A stretch of 64,000 bases of DNA from DASSUW01 sp963835525. GTDB taxonomy: Bacteria > Actinomycetota > Thermoleophilia > Solirubrobacterales > Solirubrobacteraceae. The stretch spans positions 682,001-746,000 of the forward strand of contig CAWIFM010000004.1 of NCBI GenBank assembly GCA_963835525.1, given 5' to 3'. Below the pieces are notes generated by a model. That model saw only the letters and a program-made list of their open reading frames with translations, searched no databases and was not told the DNA's origin. Positions 25,225-33,550 of the stretch are shown piece after piece (within the stretch, counting starts at the first letter, position 1; every line of letters begins with the position of its first letter). The position numbers were made by a program, and so were the translations under genes.

Positions 25225-26603
25225 GCCGTCACCTGCGTCCCCGGGGCGGTGACCTGTCGCGGCGCGCCCGCGAGGCTCACGCCGACGTACACGACGAGGC
25301 TGGAGAGCAGCCCGTAGATGATCGGGTCGTTCGAGTAGAGGCCGCTCGTGAAGAGCAGGACCACGACCACGATCGACGACACGGTCATCGACGCGACCGC
25401 CGCGCGAGCCGTCCCGCGGCTCCACAGCAGCCCGAGCACGATCGGCACGAACAGCGCTCCGGTGAGCAGGTCATAGGCGACGGTGAGCGCGCCGACGACG
25501 TCATTGACCACCAGCGAGACGCCGACCACGGCGACGCCGACGAACAGCGTGGTCACGCGCGTGGCGAAGAGCGCGTTCTTGACCGGCCGCACCAGCGAGA
25601 GCAGGTCGTTGGCGATGATCGTCGAGGTGGCCAGCAGCGCGGCGCTGGCGGTCGACATGATGGCGGCCAGGGCGGCCGCGAGCACGAGGCCGGTGAGCCC
25701 GACCGGCAGCACGGCCTCGGTGACCTGCGCGAACGCCTCGTCCGGGTTGGACAGGTTCGGCAGCACGACCTTGGCGGCGGCGCCGATCAGCGCGCCCACG
25801 ATGCCGTAGAAGATGCAGTAGACGCCGGCCACGATCGTGCCCGTGCGCATGACCTTCTCGTCACGGCCGGTGAAGATCCGCTGCCAGATGTCCTGGCCGA
25901 TCATCAGGCCGAAGAAGAACAGCAGGAAGTACGTGAAGATCGTGTTCCAGCCGATCGCCGTGGGATCGAAGTAGCTCGACGGCAGCGTGTCGGACATGCC
26001 GGAGAGGCCGCCCGCCTCGCTGACTGCGAACGGCAGCAGCAGGCCGAAGATCCCAAGCGTCATGATCGCGAACTGGATGATGTCGGTGAGCGTCAGCGAC
26101 CACATGCCGCCGGTCACGCAGTAGAGGACGACGATGCCGCCGGCGATCAGGATCGCGACGGTGGTCGACACGCCGAGCAGGCTGTTGAACACCGTCCCGC
26201 TGGCGATCGTCGAAGTCGTGGCGATCATCAGCGCGTAGGCGGCCATGATCGCCGCGCTGACGAGCTTGGCCGAGATCCCGTAACGCTTGGCCATCAACTC
26301 CGGCACCGTGTACACGCCGGCCTTGGCGAGCCGGCCGGCGAGCAGGACGCCGAGGCCGATCAGCCCGAGCCCGATCATGAACACGAGCGCGGCGCCGGAG
26401 ATGCCGTACTGGTAGCCGAGGCTGACGGTGCCGACGGTGGAGGCGCCGCCGAGCACGACGGCGCTCAGCGTGCCGATGAACATCGGATGCCCGAGCCGGC
26501 GGCCGGCGACCAGGTAGTCGTCGGCGGTCTTCGCGCGCCGGAAGCCCCAATAGGCGGCTCCCAGCATGACGGCGAAGTAGATGATCACCACTACGTAGTC
26601 CAT
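25221..26603 (-). CDS. Sodium:solute symporter (SSS family)
   Basis: A 460-residue membrane protein from ATG 26603 with a strong GGGAGGAG ribosome site. About 13 hydrophobic segments are present. Family features: VVVIIYFAVMLGAAYWGFRR with TADDYLVAGRRL at the start, a GGASTVGTVSLGYQYG sodium-site helix and MSTASAALLATSTIIANDLL later. Solute unknown; the operon suggests a guanidino compound or related amino acid. It is the first gene of a three-gene operon downstream of the PucR gene, with a CRP-type palindrome 35 bases before the start. Confidence 0.92.
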   Translation of the reverse strand: MDYVVVIIYFAVMLGAAYWGFRRAKTADDYLVAGRRLGHPMFIGTLSAVVLGGASTVGTVSLGYQYGISGAALVFMIGLGLIGLGVLLAGRLAKAGVYTVPELMAKRYGISAKLVSAAIMAAYALMIATTSTIASGTVFNSLLGVSTTVAILIAGGIVVLYCVTGGMWSLTLTDIIQFAIMTLGIFGLLLPFAVSEAGGLSGMSDTLPSSYFDPTAIGWNTIFTYFLLFFFGLMIGQDIWQRIFTGRDEKVMRTGTIVAGVYCIFYGIVGALIGAAAKVVLPNLSNPDEAFAQVTEAVLPVGLTGLVLAAALAAIMSTASAALLATSTIIANDLLSLVRPVKNALFATRVTTLFVGVAVVGVSLVVNDVVGALTVAYDLLTGALFVPIVLGLLWSRGTARAAVASMTVSSIVVVVLLFTSGLYSNDPIIYGLLSSLVVYVGVSLAGAPRQVTAPGTQVTA

Positions 26604-26637
26604 GTGCTCCTCCCTCGTTGAGCTATGGACCTTCGCG

Positions 26638-26653
26638 TGTGACGGTCGTCACA
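26638..26653. promoter_or_regulatory. CRP/FNR-type palindrome TGTGA-N6-TCACA
   Basis: TGTGACGGTCGTCACA at 26638-26653 is a perfect palindrome matching the CRP-family consensus TGTGA-N6-TCACA. It lies in the 64-base gap between the PucR stop and the symporter start, 35 bases upstream of that start. It would let a CRP-like protein control the symporter operon apart from PucR. Confidence 0.6.
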
Positions 26654-26667
26654 GCCATCGTGGATTG

Positions 26668-28116
26668 TCAGAAGCGGCTGCGCCTCGTTCGTGGATCGGC
26701 AAGAAGCGCGATGTGCAGCTCCGCGATCGTGGCCGGGCGCTTGAGCGAGCGGCCGAGGACCTCCTCGATCCGCGTCAGCCGGTAGCGCAGGGAGTTCGGG
26801 TGCAGGTGGAGCTCGGCGGCCGCCGCCGGGACGTCGAGGTCATGGTCGAAGTACGCCACCAGCGTCTCGTACAGGGCCGGGTTCTCGCGCAGGACGGCGA
26901 CGAGCTCGGCGACCTTGGGCGCCAGCCGCTCGGGCGACGCCTCGCTGAGCAGCAGCGTGCCGAGGTCGAAGTGCTCGAAGGCGACGACCGTGTCCTCCGA
27001 GGCCGCGCGCTCGAGCGCGAGCTCGGCGTCGCGCAGCGACTCGCGGACGGAGGCGATGCCGCTCACGGGCCGGCCGATCCCCGCGCACGGCCCGACGACG
27101 GGCTCGAGCCGCTCGAGCGATGCCTGCGCGAGCGCGACGACGCACCCGGCGTGCTCGCTCATGAGGTGCGGGACGCTCGCGAGCGTCTCCCCGAGCTCGT
27201 GTCGCAGCACGCCGGTGTCGCCGCGCGCGAGGACGACACGCGCGGGCTCCGAGAAGTCGAGGTCGAAGGCGGCGGCGCGGGCGGTCAGGGACGCGACGTC
27301 GCCTCCGCCGAGCACCTCGTCGAGCAGCGCCCCCCGCACGGCAAGCTCCTGCTCGTGGGCGACCTCCTTCAGGCGCTCCATGGCGACGAGAAGCGGCGCG
27401 GTGGTCTCGGCCGCGCGCTTGGCCAGCGTGCCGTTGAACCCTGCGCGCTCGCTGGCCAGCACGAGCCAGCGCGGCTCGTCGCCGGCGCGGGCCGCGAGCG
27501 GCGTGACGACGGCGTGCCAGCCATCGGAGTCGACCGCGCCTTCGACGCCCCGCCAGAGCGCCTCGAAAGGCGCGCGGCCGTGGGTGATCACGGGCGTGCC
27601 CGCGGCATCGAGCACGGCCACGCTCGCGTCCATGAAGCGCGCCAAACGCTCGACCACGGCGGGCTCGGGCTCGGGGTCGCGCAGCGCGTCCACCACGAAC
27701 CGCTGCAGCGAGGACAGGCGGCGAAACAGCGGCTCGTCGGAGCCCATGATCGCGGCGTCGACGAACCGCACGACCTCCATGAACGGGGTCTCGCGCGGAA
27801 CGGCGAGGATCGGGTAGCTCCGCGCCTCGCCCTCCGCGAGCAGCGGCTCCGGCAGCTCGTCGAACACCGGCCCGATCCCGAACGCGATGGCGGCGATCCC
27901 GGCGTCGTCGCACTCAGCGACGAGCCTGCGGAAATCGTCGTCGGCGCAGCCCTCGAGCCGCACGCCGGCGCTGAGCAGCACCCAGCCGGGGGCGATCCAG
28001 CGCGAGGGATCCGGCACCTCCACCACCGCCGCGCCCTCGACCGGGCGCTCGGCGGCGTCGGCCGGGCCCGTACGCAGCGTCAGCCCCAGCTCGAGAATGT
28101 CGCCGAGCCGCAGCAC
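26668..28116 (-). CDS. PucR-family transcriptional regulator
   Basis: A 482-residue regulator. Residues about 1-130 are the PucR N-terminal domain (LRLGDILELGLTLRTGPADA). The middle contains a GGDEF-like degenerate region. The C-terminus is the PucR HTH (LDVPAAAAELHLHPNSLRYR, then LTRIEEVLGRSL). PucR-type proteins activate purine, amino-acid or polyamine catabolic genes in response to substrate. It is immediately upstream of, and co-oriented with, the symporter-ureohydrolase-decarboxylase operon, which it most likely controls. Confidence 0.9.
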   Translation of the reverse strand: MLRLGDILELGLTLRTGPADAAERPVEGAAVVEVPDPSRWIAPGWVLLSAGVRLEGCADDDFRRLVAECDDAGIAAIAFGIGPVFDELPEPLLAEGEARSYPILAVPRETPFMEVVRFVDAAIMGSDEPLFRRLSSLQRFVVDALRDPEPEPAVVERLARFMDASVAVLDAAGTPVITHGRAPFEALWRGVEGAVDSDGWHAVVTPLAARAGDEPRWLVLASERAGFNGTLAKRAAETTAPLLVAMERLKEVAHEQELAVRGALLDEVLGGGDVASLTARAAAFDLDFSEPARVVLARGDTGVLRHELGETLASVPHLMSEHAGCVVALAQASLERLEPVVGPCAGIGRPVSGIASVRESLRDAELALERAASEDTVVAFEHFDLGTLLLSEASPERLAPKVAELVAVLRENPALYETLVAYFDHDLDVPAAAAELHLHPNSLRYRLTRIEEVLGRSLKRPATIAELHIALLADPRTRRSRF

Positions 28117-28146
28117 GGCGCGAGTCTATTCGCCCCGGCGCGAGTC

Positions 28147-28203
28147 TAAGGGGGCCAGGCCCCCTTACGCGGCCGGCAAGGTAAGGGGGCCAGGCCCCCT
28201 TAC
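28147..28203. repeat. Two copies of a TAAGGGGGCC-A-GGCCCCCTTA palindrome
   Basis: A 21-base palindrome with a single central A occupies 28147-28167, and a 23-base version with one extra pair at each end occupies 28181-28203. They are separated by 13 bases (CGCGGCCGGCAAG). The core GGGGGCC-A-GGCCCCC is a relative of the GGGGTC-W-GACCCC palindromes at 11521 and 35170. They lie between the PucR start and the 28246 gene. The function is unknown. Confidence 0.8.
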
Positions 28204-28245
28204 GTAGCCGTGTTGTTACGGTAATCGTTCTGTTACGGTTTCCGG

Positions 28246-28644
28246 ATGGATGGCACACGCGAGAAGCCGTGGACGCTGACCACGCCGAGCGGCGGCTCGG
28301 AGTACACGGCGTTCCGGGATGAGGAACTGGATCCGCCGGCATTGGTGGTGCAGGTCGGCAAGAGCGAGCTGCGGTATCACCTGCGCTGTCTCGACGACCT
28401 TCACGCCATGCTGCGCGAGCACGGCGACTGGATGCCGCTCGGCAGCGCCGACGAGCAGAAGCCGGCCGCCGACGGCACGGTCGAGGCGTGGGCGCGCTCG
28501 CAGGAGAACCCGGTCGGCGGCTGGTACGGGCTCAAGAAGGGCTTGCGCGGCCGCTTCGCGAACTACGTGCCGCCGGTGATGGAGGCGCTGGGGCGGGCGG
28601 AGGTCGAGCACAACCCGCGCAACAACCGGATGCGCGCGATCTAA
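28246..28644 (+). CDS. Conserved small cytosolic protein of unknown function
   Basis: A 132-residue protein from ATG 28246 with no signal or membrane segment. It begins MDGTREKPWTLTTPSGGSEY and contains LRYHLRCLDDLHAMLREHGD, and the end is basic (NPRNNRMRAI). The composition and length resemble a small actinobacterial family of uncharacterised proteins; I cannot name a function. Its stop overlaps that of the convergent copper-radical-oxidase-like gene. Confidence 0.75.
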   Translation: MDGTREKPWTLTTPSGGSEYTAFRDEELDPPALVVQVGKSELRYHLRCLDDLHAMLREHGDWMPLGSADEQKPAADGTVEAWARSQENPVGGWYGLKKGLRGRFANYVPPVMEALGRAEVEHNPRNNRMRAI

Positions 28645-30857
28645 CCGAGGTTGACGAAGCGCCCGTCCGACGGCACGCCGCCGGCGGAGATCGCGAACAC
28701 CATGTACCAGCCCGGCGGCGCGACGTTGCGGCGGCGCGGGAAGGTGAGCGTCACGCGGTCGGGGGCGTCGACGCCGTAGTCGAGCCCGAGGAGCCGCTGC
28801 TCGTTGTTGAACGCGTGCGTGGTGGCGCCCGCGCGCAGCAGGTTGATCTCGCGCAGGTCGGCGGCGCCCGGCACCGTCGCCTGCAGGCGGCCGCCGTAGG
28901 CGACACGGTCGCGGGCCAGGGTGAGCTCCGGTCGCGGGCCGCGGAACAGGTACGGCGGCGAGTACACCTCGATCCGCAGCTCGTCGGCCTTGGGGCGCGG
29001 GTTGGAGCCGGCGGTGACGACGCGTCCGTCGGGCACGAGCAGCGCGGTCGAGTGGTAGAGCCGCGGAACGCGCGACTCGGCGCCGAGCTTCCACCGCCGC
29101 GTCTGCGGGTCGTAGAGCTCGGCGTGCAGCGACGCGTCGACCCGGTGCTCCTGGACCCGGGCGCCGCCGGTGGCGAGCACCGTGCGGTCGGGCAGCAGGG
29201 TGGCGTTGAGGTGCATGCGCGGCTCGTTCAGCGAGCCCGCGCGGCGGTAGCGCGGCTCGTCCGCCGAGAGGTCGACGATCGCGCAGCTGTCGGTGGCGAC
29301 GTGCGGCAGGTCCTCGTCGTCGTCGCCGTGGTCGTGCAGCTGCGCGCCGCCTCCGCCGATGATCATCACCCGCTGGTCGCGCGCGTCGCCGAGCAGCACG
29401 CTGGCCGACTGGTTGCGGAACGTCGCCTGCGGCAGCCCCGGCACGACCCGCGTCCTGCCGTTGGCGAGGTTCCAGACCTGCGGCCGCACGCCGCGGTTGC
29501 CGCTCATCTGGCCGCCCGAGTAGAAGACGCGCCCGTCGTCGAGCAGGAACAGGTGCGGGTACCAGGGGATCAGCCCCGGCGACGCCAGCCTGTGCCAGCC
29601 CTCGCCGGACTCGAAGCTCTCCGGGTCGAGCACGAGCTCGCGCGAGGCGCCGCGGCCGGATTCCGAGAGGACCCGGCCGTCGCCGAGCGTGATGAGCGTC
29701 GGGTACCAGCGCGGCTTCAGCATGCGCCGGACGCGGATCCAGCGCAGGTCCTCGGGATCGAAGACCAGGGCGTCGCGGATGCCGCGGAAGGGCGTGTACC
29801 GCGCGGTGCCGCCGGCGGCCAGCAGCCGGCCGCCCTCGAGGAAGGTCTGGCCGGCGCAGAAGAGGTCGATCGGGGTGCGCGGGGAGCTGAAGCGGCGGCT
29901 CGGGTAGTGCCAGACGCGGGTGCGGAAGCGGCCGGCGTCGTGGTCGTCGGGGTCGGCGCCGGAGCCTGCGAACCACAGCACGTCGCCGGTGTGCATCAGA
30001 GCGGCGTGCACGGCCAGGATCTGCGAGCTGTGGTCGAGGATCCGCCACATGCCGGCCTCGGCGGGGTCCTCGTCGGCCTCGACGGCGTGCGCCGCGACGG
30101 CGCCGCCGCCGAGCGTCATCAGCTCCGGCCGCTCGCCGTCGATCAGGCAGACGAACGCGGCCGCCGTGTTGCGGGGCGCGCGGCCGCCGGGCGGAGCGCT
30201 CCACGGCCCCCAGCCCTCGGCTACGTACCCCGTCGCGTCGAGCCCCCAGCCGATCGTGTTGCGCCCGCGGTCGCGCACCAGCAGCTCGGGCCGCCCGTCG
30301 CCGTCGAGGTCGGCGACGTCGGCGCCGAGGCCGCTGCTCTCCCCCGGCTGCCAGTCCGGGATCGCCGTCCACGGCTCCCACCGCTCGCCGAGCTTCCAGC
30401 CGACGCGGTAGTGGCCGCCCTCGGCGCCGGCCATCACGACGATCAGCTCGGGCGTGCCGTCGCCGTCGAGGTCGGCGAGCGCGACGTCGCCGGCGCCGGC
30501 GCTGCAGTCCGGGATCTCGGTCCACGCGGTCCAGCCGCCGGTGACGGCGCCGTCGGCGTCGAGGTTGCGGCCTACGCGGTAGTGGGCGCGATCGTCGATG
30601 GCGAAGACGACCAGGTCGCCGCCGGCGATGGCGATCCCGGCGTCGGCGATCTCGCCGAATCGCCAGTCCGGGACCTTCACCCACGGGCCCCAGCCGCCGC
30701 TGATCGCGCCGTTCGCGTCGAGCGAGCGGCCGACGCGGTAGCGGTCCGCGGCCAGCACCACGACGTCCGGGCGCCCGTCGCCGCTCAGGTCGGCGACCGC
30801 GACCCCGGCGCCCTGCGGCGGCTTCCAGCCGGGGATGCGCGTGGAGCCGGTCGGCAC
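28641..30857 (-). CDS. Galactose/glyoxal-oxidase-like protein with FG-GAP repeats (DUF1929)
   Basis: A 738-residue protein. Residues about 15-235 hold four FG-GAP/VCBS-like blocks such as VAVADLSGDGRPDVVVL and DVALADLDGDGTPELIVV. The rest is a Kelch-like copper radical oxidase with a DUF1929 C-terminal domain. Putative copper and radical residues: Cys in IDLFCAGQTFLEGGRLLAAG, Tyr in RWYPTLITLGDGRVL, the Tyr-His pair in YHSTALLVPDGRVV and His in THAFNNEQR. It would oxidise an alcohol or aldehyde to give hydrogen peroxide. No Sec signal is visible at GTG 30857, which is unusual for a family normally exported. Confidence 0.85.
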   Translation of the reverse strand: MPTGSTRIPGWKPPQGAGVAVADLSGDGRPDVVVLAADRYRVGRSLDANGAISGGWGPWVKVPDWRFGEIADAGIAIAGGDLVVFAIDDRAHYRVGRNLDADGAVTGGWTAWTEIPDCSAGAGDVALADLDGDGTPELIVVMAGAEGGHYRVGWKLGERWEPWTAIPDWQPGESSGLGADVADLDGDGRPELLVRDRGRNTIGWGLDATGYVAEGWGPWSAPPGGRAPRNTAAAFVCLIDGERPELMTLGGGAVAAHAVEADEDPAEAGMWRILDHSSQILAVHAALMHTGDVLWFAGSGADPDDHDAGRFRTRVWHYPSRRFSSPRTPIDLFCAGQTFLEGGRLLAAGGTARYTPFRGIRDALVFDPEDLRWIRVRRMLKPRWYPTLITLGDGRVLSESGRGASRELVLDPESFESGEGWHRLASPGLIPWYPHLFLLDDGRVFYSGGQMSGNRGVRPQVWNLANGRTRVVPGLPQATFRNQSASVLLGDARDQRVMIIGGGGAQLHDHGDDDEDLPHVATDSCAIVDLSADEPRYRRAGSLNEPRMHLNATLLPDRTVLATGGARVQEHRVDASLHAELYDPQTRRWKLGAESRVPRLYHSTALLVPDGRVVTAGSNPRPKADELRIEVYSPPYLFRGPRPELTLARDRVAYGGRLQATVPGAADLREINLLRAGATTHAFNNEQRLLGLDYGVDAPDRVTLTFPRRRNVAPPGWYMVFAISAGGVPSDGRFVNLG

Positions 30858-30916
30858 CGGGCCGGACGCTACCGGTCAAGCGGCGGCGCCGCACGCCGAA
30901 GACGCAGGCGAGCCGG

Positions 30917-32229
30917 ATGAGCGCGCTGACGACGATGTTGGTGGTGGTGGCAGCGATGACGGCTGCGCCGTCGCCCCCTGCCCTCACGGACGGTCTGCTG
31001 CCCGAGCTGCCGGTCGTCGAGCTGCCTGAGCTCCCGGCGCTGCCGGAGCTCCCGAAGCTGCCGGTCGTGCCGCCCGCCGCGACGCCCGCGCCCACCGCCA
31101 CGCCCGAGCCCGCCGCGACCCCCGGCGCGGCTGAGGCCCAGACGGCCGCGGCCACGCCCGCCGCGACCCCGGCGGCGACCTCGGCCCCCGCTGCGCCGAG
31201 GACGCCGCAGCGGCGCGCGCCGGCGCGACGGCCCGCCACGAGGCGGCGCCCCGAGACGAAGGCCACCGCCCGCCGGGTCGTCGCCCGCCGCACCGAGCCC
31301 GCGCCGGCCCGCCGGCCCGAGCGGCGCGCGGCGGTCGCCGAGCCGGCCGGCCCCGTGCCGGGCATCGCCGGCGACGTGATCGACCTCGTCGAGGCGCTGC
31401 CCGACGCCGTCCTGTGGGCGCTTCTCGGCATCAGCGGGCTCGCGCTGGGCCTGGCCGGCAACGCCTTCTGGCAGTCCCGCCAGCGTGTGAAGCTGGAGGC
31501 GCAGCGCGCCGAGCTGCTCGGCGACATCGGGCTGCTCTCCAGCGCGCTGCTCCCCGCCGTCCCCGACCGGCTCGACGGACTCGCTGTTTCAGCGGCCTAC
31601 CGGCCCGCCGACGGCCCCGCCGCCGGTGGCGACTTCTACGACGTCTTCCCGCTCGACGGCGACCGCCTCGGCGTGCTGCTCGGCGACGTCTCCGGCCACG
31701 GCCGCGACTCGCTCACCCAGGCCGCGCTCGCCCGCTACACGCTGCGGACGCTGCTCGCCGCCGGCCACGCGCCCGGCGAGGCGCTCGCGCGTGCCGACCA
31801 GATGCTGCTCCGCGAGCTGCCGCCCACTTCGTCACCGTGATCGCCGCGATCTACGACCCGAGCACGTCGGAGCTGACCTATGCGAAGGCCGGTCACGCGC
31901 CGCCGATCGTGCTCGGCGCCGCGTACCACCCGTTGGACGAGACGCCGGCCTGCCCGCTCGGCCTCGGTCTCGGCGAGAGCTGGCCCGAGTACCGGCTGCG
32001 CCTCGACACCGGCGTGACGGTCTGCCTCTACACCGACGGGCTCGAGGACGCCCGGGTCGCCGGCGGCCGCGTCGGGCGCGAGGAGGTCGTGCGCCTGCTC
32101 GTGGCGCAGACGGAGCCGGATGCCGTGCGCCTGCTCGCCGACCTCGGCGCACACGCCGACTCGATGGGCGACGACACCGCGGCGGTCGTGCTGCGGCGCG
32201 ATCAGCCGCCGGCCAGCACCGCGTCGTAG
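30917..32229 (+). CDS. Membrane-anchored SpoIIE/PP2C phosphatase, frameshifted at about 31830
   Basis: Starts at ATG 30917 with a signal-like segment, then an ELP-rich and Pro/Ala/Thr-rich region (residues about 25-95), a basic stretch, a transmembrane helix (AVLWALLGISGLALGLAGNA) and the SpoIIE phosphatase: AAGGDFYDVF and LLGDVSGHG in the first frame. At about 31830 one C is missing from a run, and the domain continues in another frame with HFVTVIAAIYDPSTSELTYA, YTDGLEDAR and GDDTAAVVL. Repaired length is 437 residues. Such phosphatases act on anti-sigma-factor antagonists in partner-switching regulation. Confidence 0.82.
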
Positions 32230-32516
32230 CCCTCGGCGCGCAGGACCTCCATCACGACGTCGCGGTGGTCGCCCTGGAGCTCGATCACGCCGTCCTTGGC
32301 CGAGCCGCCCACGCCGCAGCGCTTCTTCAGCCGCCCGGCGAGGTCGCGCAGCCCGGCGTCGTCGAGCGGGACGCCGGAGACCGTGGTCACCGCCTTGCCG
32401 CGGCGCCCGGCCGTCTCGCGCCGCACCTTGACGCGGCCTCCGGACGGGCGCTGCGGCTGCGGCTTGCCGTCGCGCCGCCGGTCGCCGCCATCGCTGGACC
32501 AGACGAGATCAGACAT
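32202..32516 (-). CDS. yciH: SUI1/eIF1-domain protein, YciH type
   Basis: A 104-residue protein. The N-terminus is hydrophilic (MSDLVWSSDGGDRRRDGK), and the SUI1 domain covers about 30-104, with GKAVTTVSGVPLDDAGLRDL, LKKRCGVGGSAKDGVIELQG and DHRDVVMEVLRAEGY, matching bacterial YciH/eIF1 homologues. In E. coli YciH has been linked to translation initiation fidelity under stress. The gene overlaps the end of the convergent phosphatase gene by 28 bases. Confidence 0.9.
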   Translation of the reverse strand: MSDLVWSSDGGDRRRDGKPQPQRPSGGRVKVRRETAGRRGKAVTTVSGVPLDDAGLRDLAGRLKKRCGVGGSAKDGVIELQGDHRDVVMEVLRAEGYDAVLAGG

Positions 32517-32581
32517 GACTAGGCACCGGGACTGGTGACTCTACGGATTCGATGAGGGTCCCCGGCCGTAGCTTCGGGAGC

Positions 32582-33529
32582 ATGAACTCTCCCTCCGCCA
32601 CCCATCGCCGTCCCTCCCCCGCGGCGATCTTCATCATCATCCCGCTCGTCGTGGCGCTGGTTCTGACGTTGTTCGCCTGGCCGAGCTCACGGCTGGAGCC
32701 TCGGGACGTGCCCGTCGGCGTCGTCGGCTCGGCGGCGATCGAGCGGCAGCTCGAGGCTCGTGACGGCGCTTTCGAGACCCATCGCTACGCCAACGAAGCT
32801 GCTGCCCGCGAGGCGATCGAGGACCGCGAGGTCTACGGCGCCTTCCTGGCCACCCCGTCCGGTCCCAAGGTCCTGACCGCCACGGCCGCCAGCCCGGCGG
32901 TCTCGCAGCTGCTCAACCACGCCGCCCACGAGGCGAAGGCCTCCGTCGAGGACGTCGTGTCCGCCAAGCCCGGCACCGCCGGCCTCGCCGCCAGCGTGCT
33001 GCCGCTCGTGCTCGCCGGCATCATCACCGGCCTGGCCGCGGCGGCGCTCGGCACCGGCGCCCGGCAGCGCGCCGGCCTGGTCGTCGGCGGCTCGATCGCC
33101 GCCGGCCTGACCGCGACGGCGATCATCCAGACCTGGCTCGACGTGATCGGCGGCGACTGGCTCGTCAACGCCGGCGCCCTCAGCCTGACCGTGCTCGCCA
33201 TCGCGGCCGTCGTGGCCGGGCTCGAGACGCTGTTCGGAAAGGCCGGTGCGGCGCTCGCGGCGCTGACCATGGTGCTGATCGGCAACCCGTTCTCGGGCGT
33301 CGCCACCGGTCCCGAGATGCTGCCGTCGGGGGCCGGCTGGCTCGGCCAGCTGCTGCCCCCCGGCGCCGGCGGCAGCCTGCTCCGCAGCACCGGCCTGTTC
33401 GACGGAGCCGCGGCCGGCGGCCACGTCGCGGTGCTCGCCGTCTGGGCGCTCGCCGGGCTCGCGCTGCTGGTCCTCTCCGGCGCCCGCAGCCGCAGGACCG
33501 CCCCGGCGGTCGTGCCGGCCACGGCCTGA
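32582..33529 (+). CDS. Membrane protein resembling YhgE/Pip-type or ABC-2 permeases
   Basis: A 315-residue protein from ATG 32582 (GGGAG upstream). One N-terminal transmembrane helix (IFIIIPLVVALVLTLFAW) is followed by an extracellular domain of about 110 residues (DVPVGVVGSAAIERQLEARD, then REAIEDREVYGAFLATPSGP). Five further hydrophobic segments follow from about residue 140. This is the layout of YhgE/Pip (DUF3533) and of ABC-2 permeases without a linked ATPase. The function is unknown. It is convergent with the amine-oxidase-like gene. Confidence 0.75.
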   Translation: MNSPSATHRRPSPAAIFIIIPLVVALVLTLFAWPSSRLEPRDVPVGVVGSAAIERQLEARDGAFETHRYANEAAAREAIEDREVYGAFLATPSGPKVLTATAASPAVSQLLNHAAHEAKASVEDVVSAKPGTAGLAASVLPLVLAGIITGLAAAALGTGARQRAGLVVGGSIAAGLTATAIIQTWLDVIGGDWLVNAGALSLTVLAIAAVVAGLETLFGKAGAALAALTMVLIGNPFSGVATGPEMLPSGAGWLGQLLPPGAGGSLLRSTGLFDGAAAGGHVAVLAVWALAGLALLVLSGARSRRTAPAVVPATA

Positions 33530-33550
33530 TCGGCTCCCGCGCCCGGGCCG

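Noticed and set aside
31010..31110. Coding repeats (ELP units) as a DNA tandem repeat or mobile element
   Set aside because: They keep frame and lie inside the linker of the SpoIIE protein, so they are protein-level repeats.
28216..31527. Minus-strand frame of over 1100 codons across 28-31.5 kb
   Set aside because: Its residue order is Arg/Pro/Ala-rich and non-globular, whereas another frame gives the copper-radical-oxidase protein with all its motifs.
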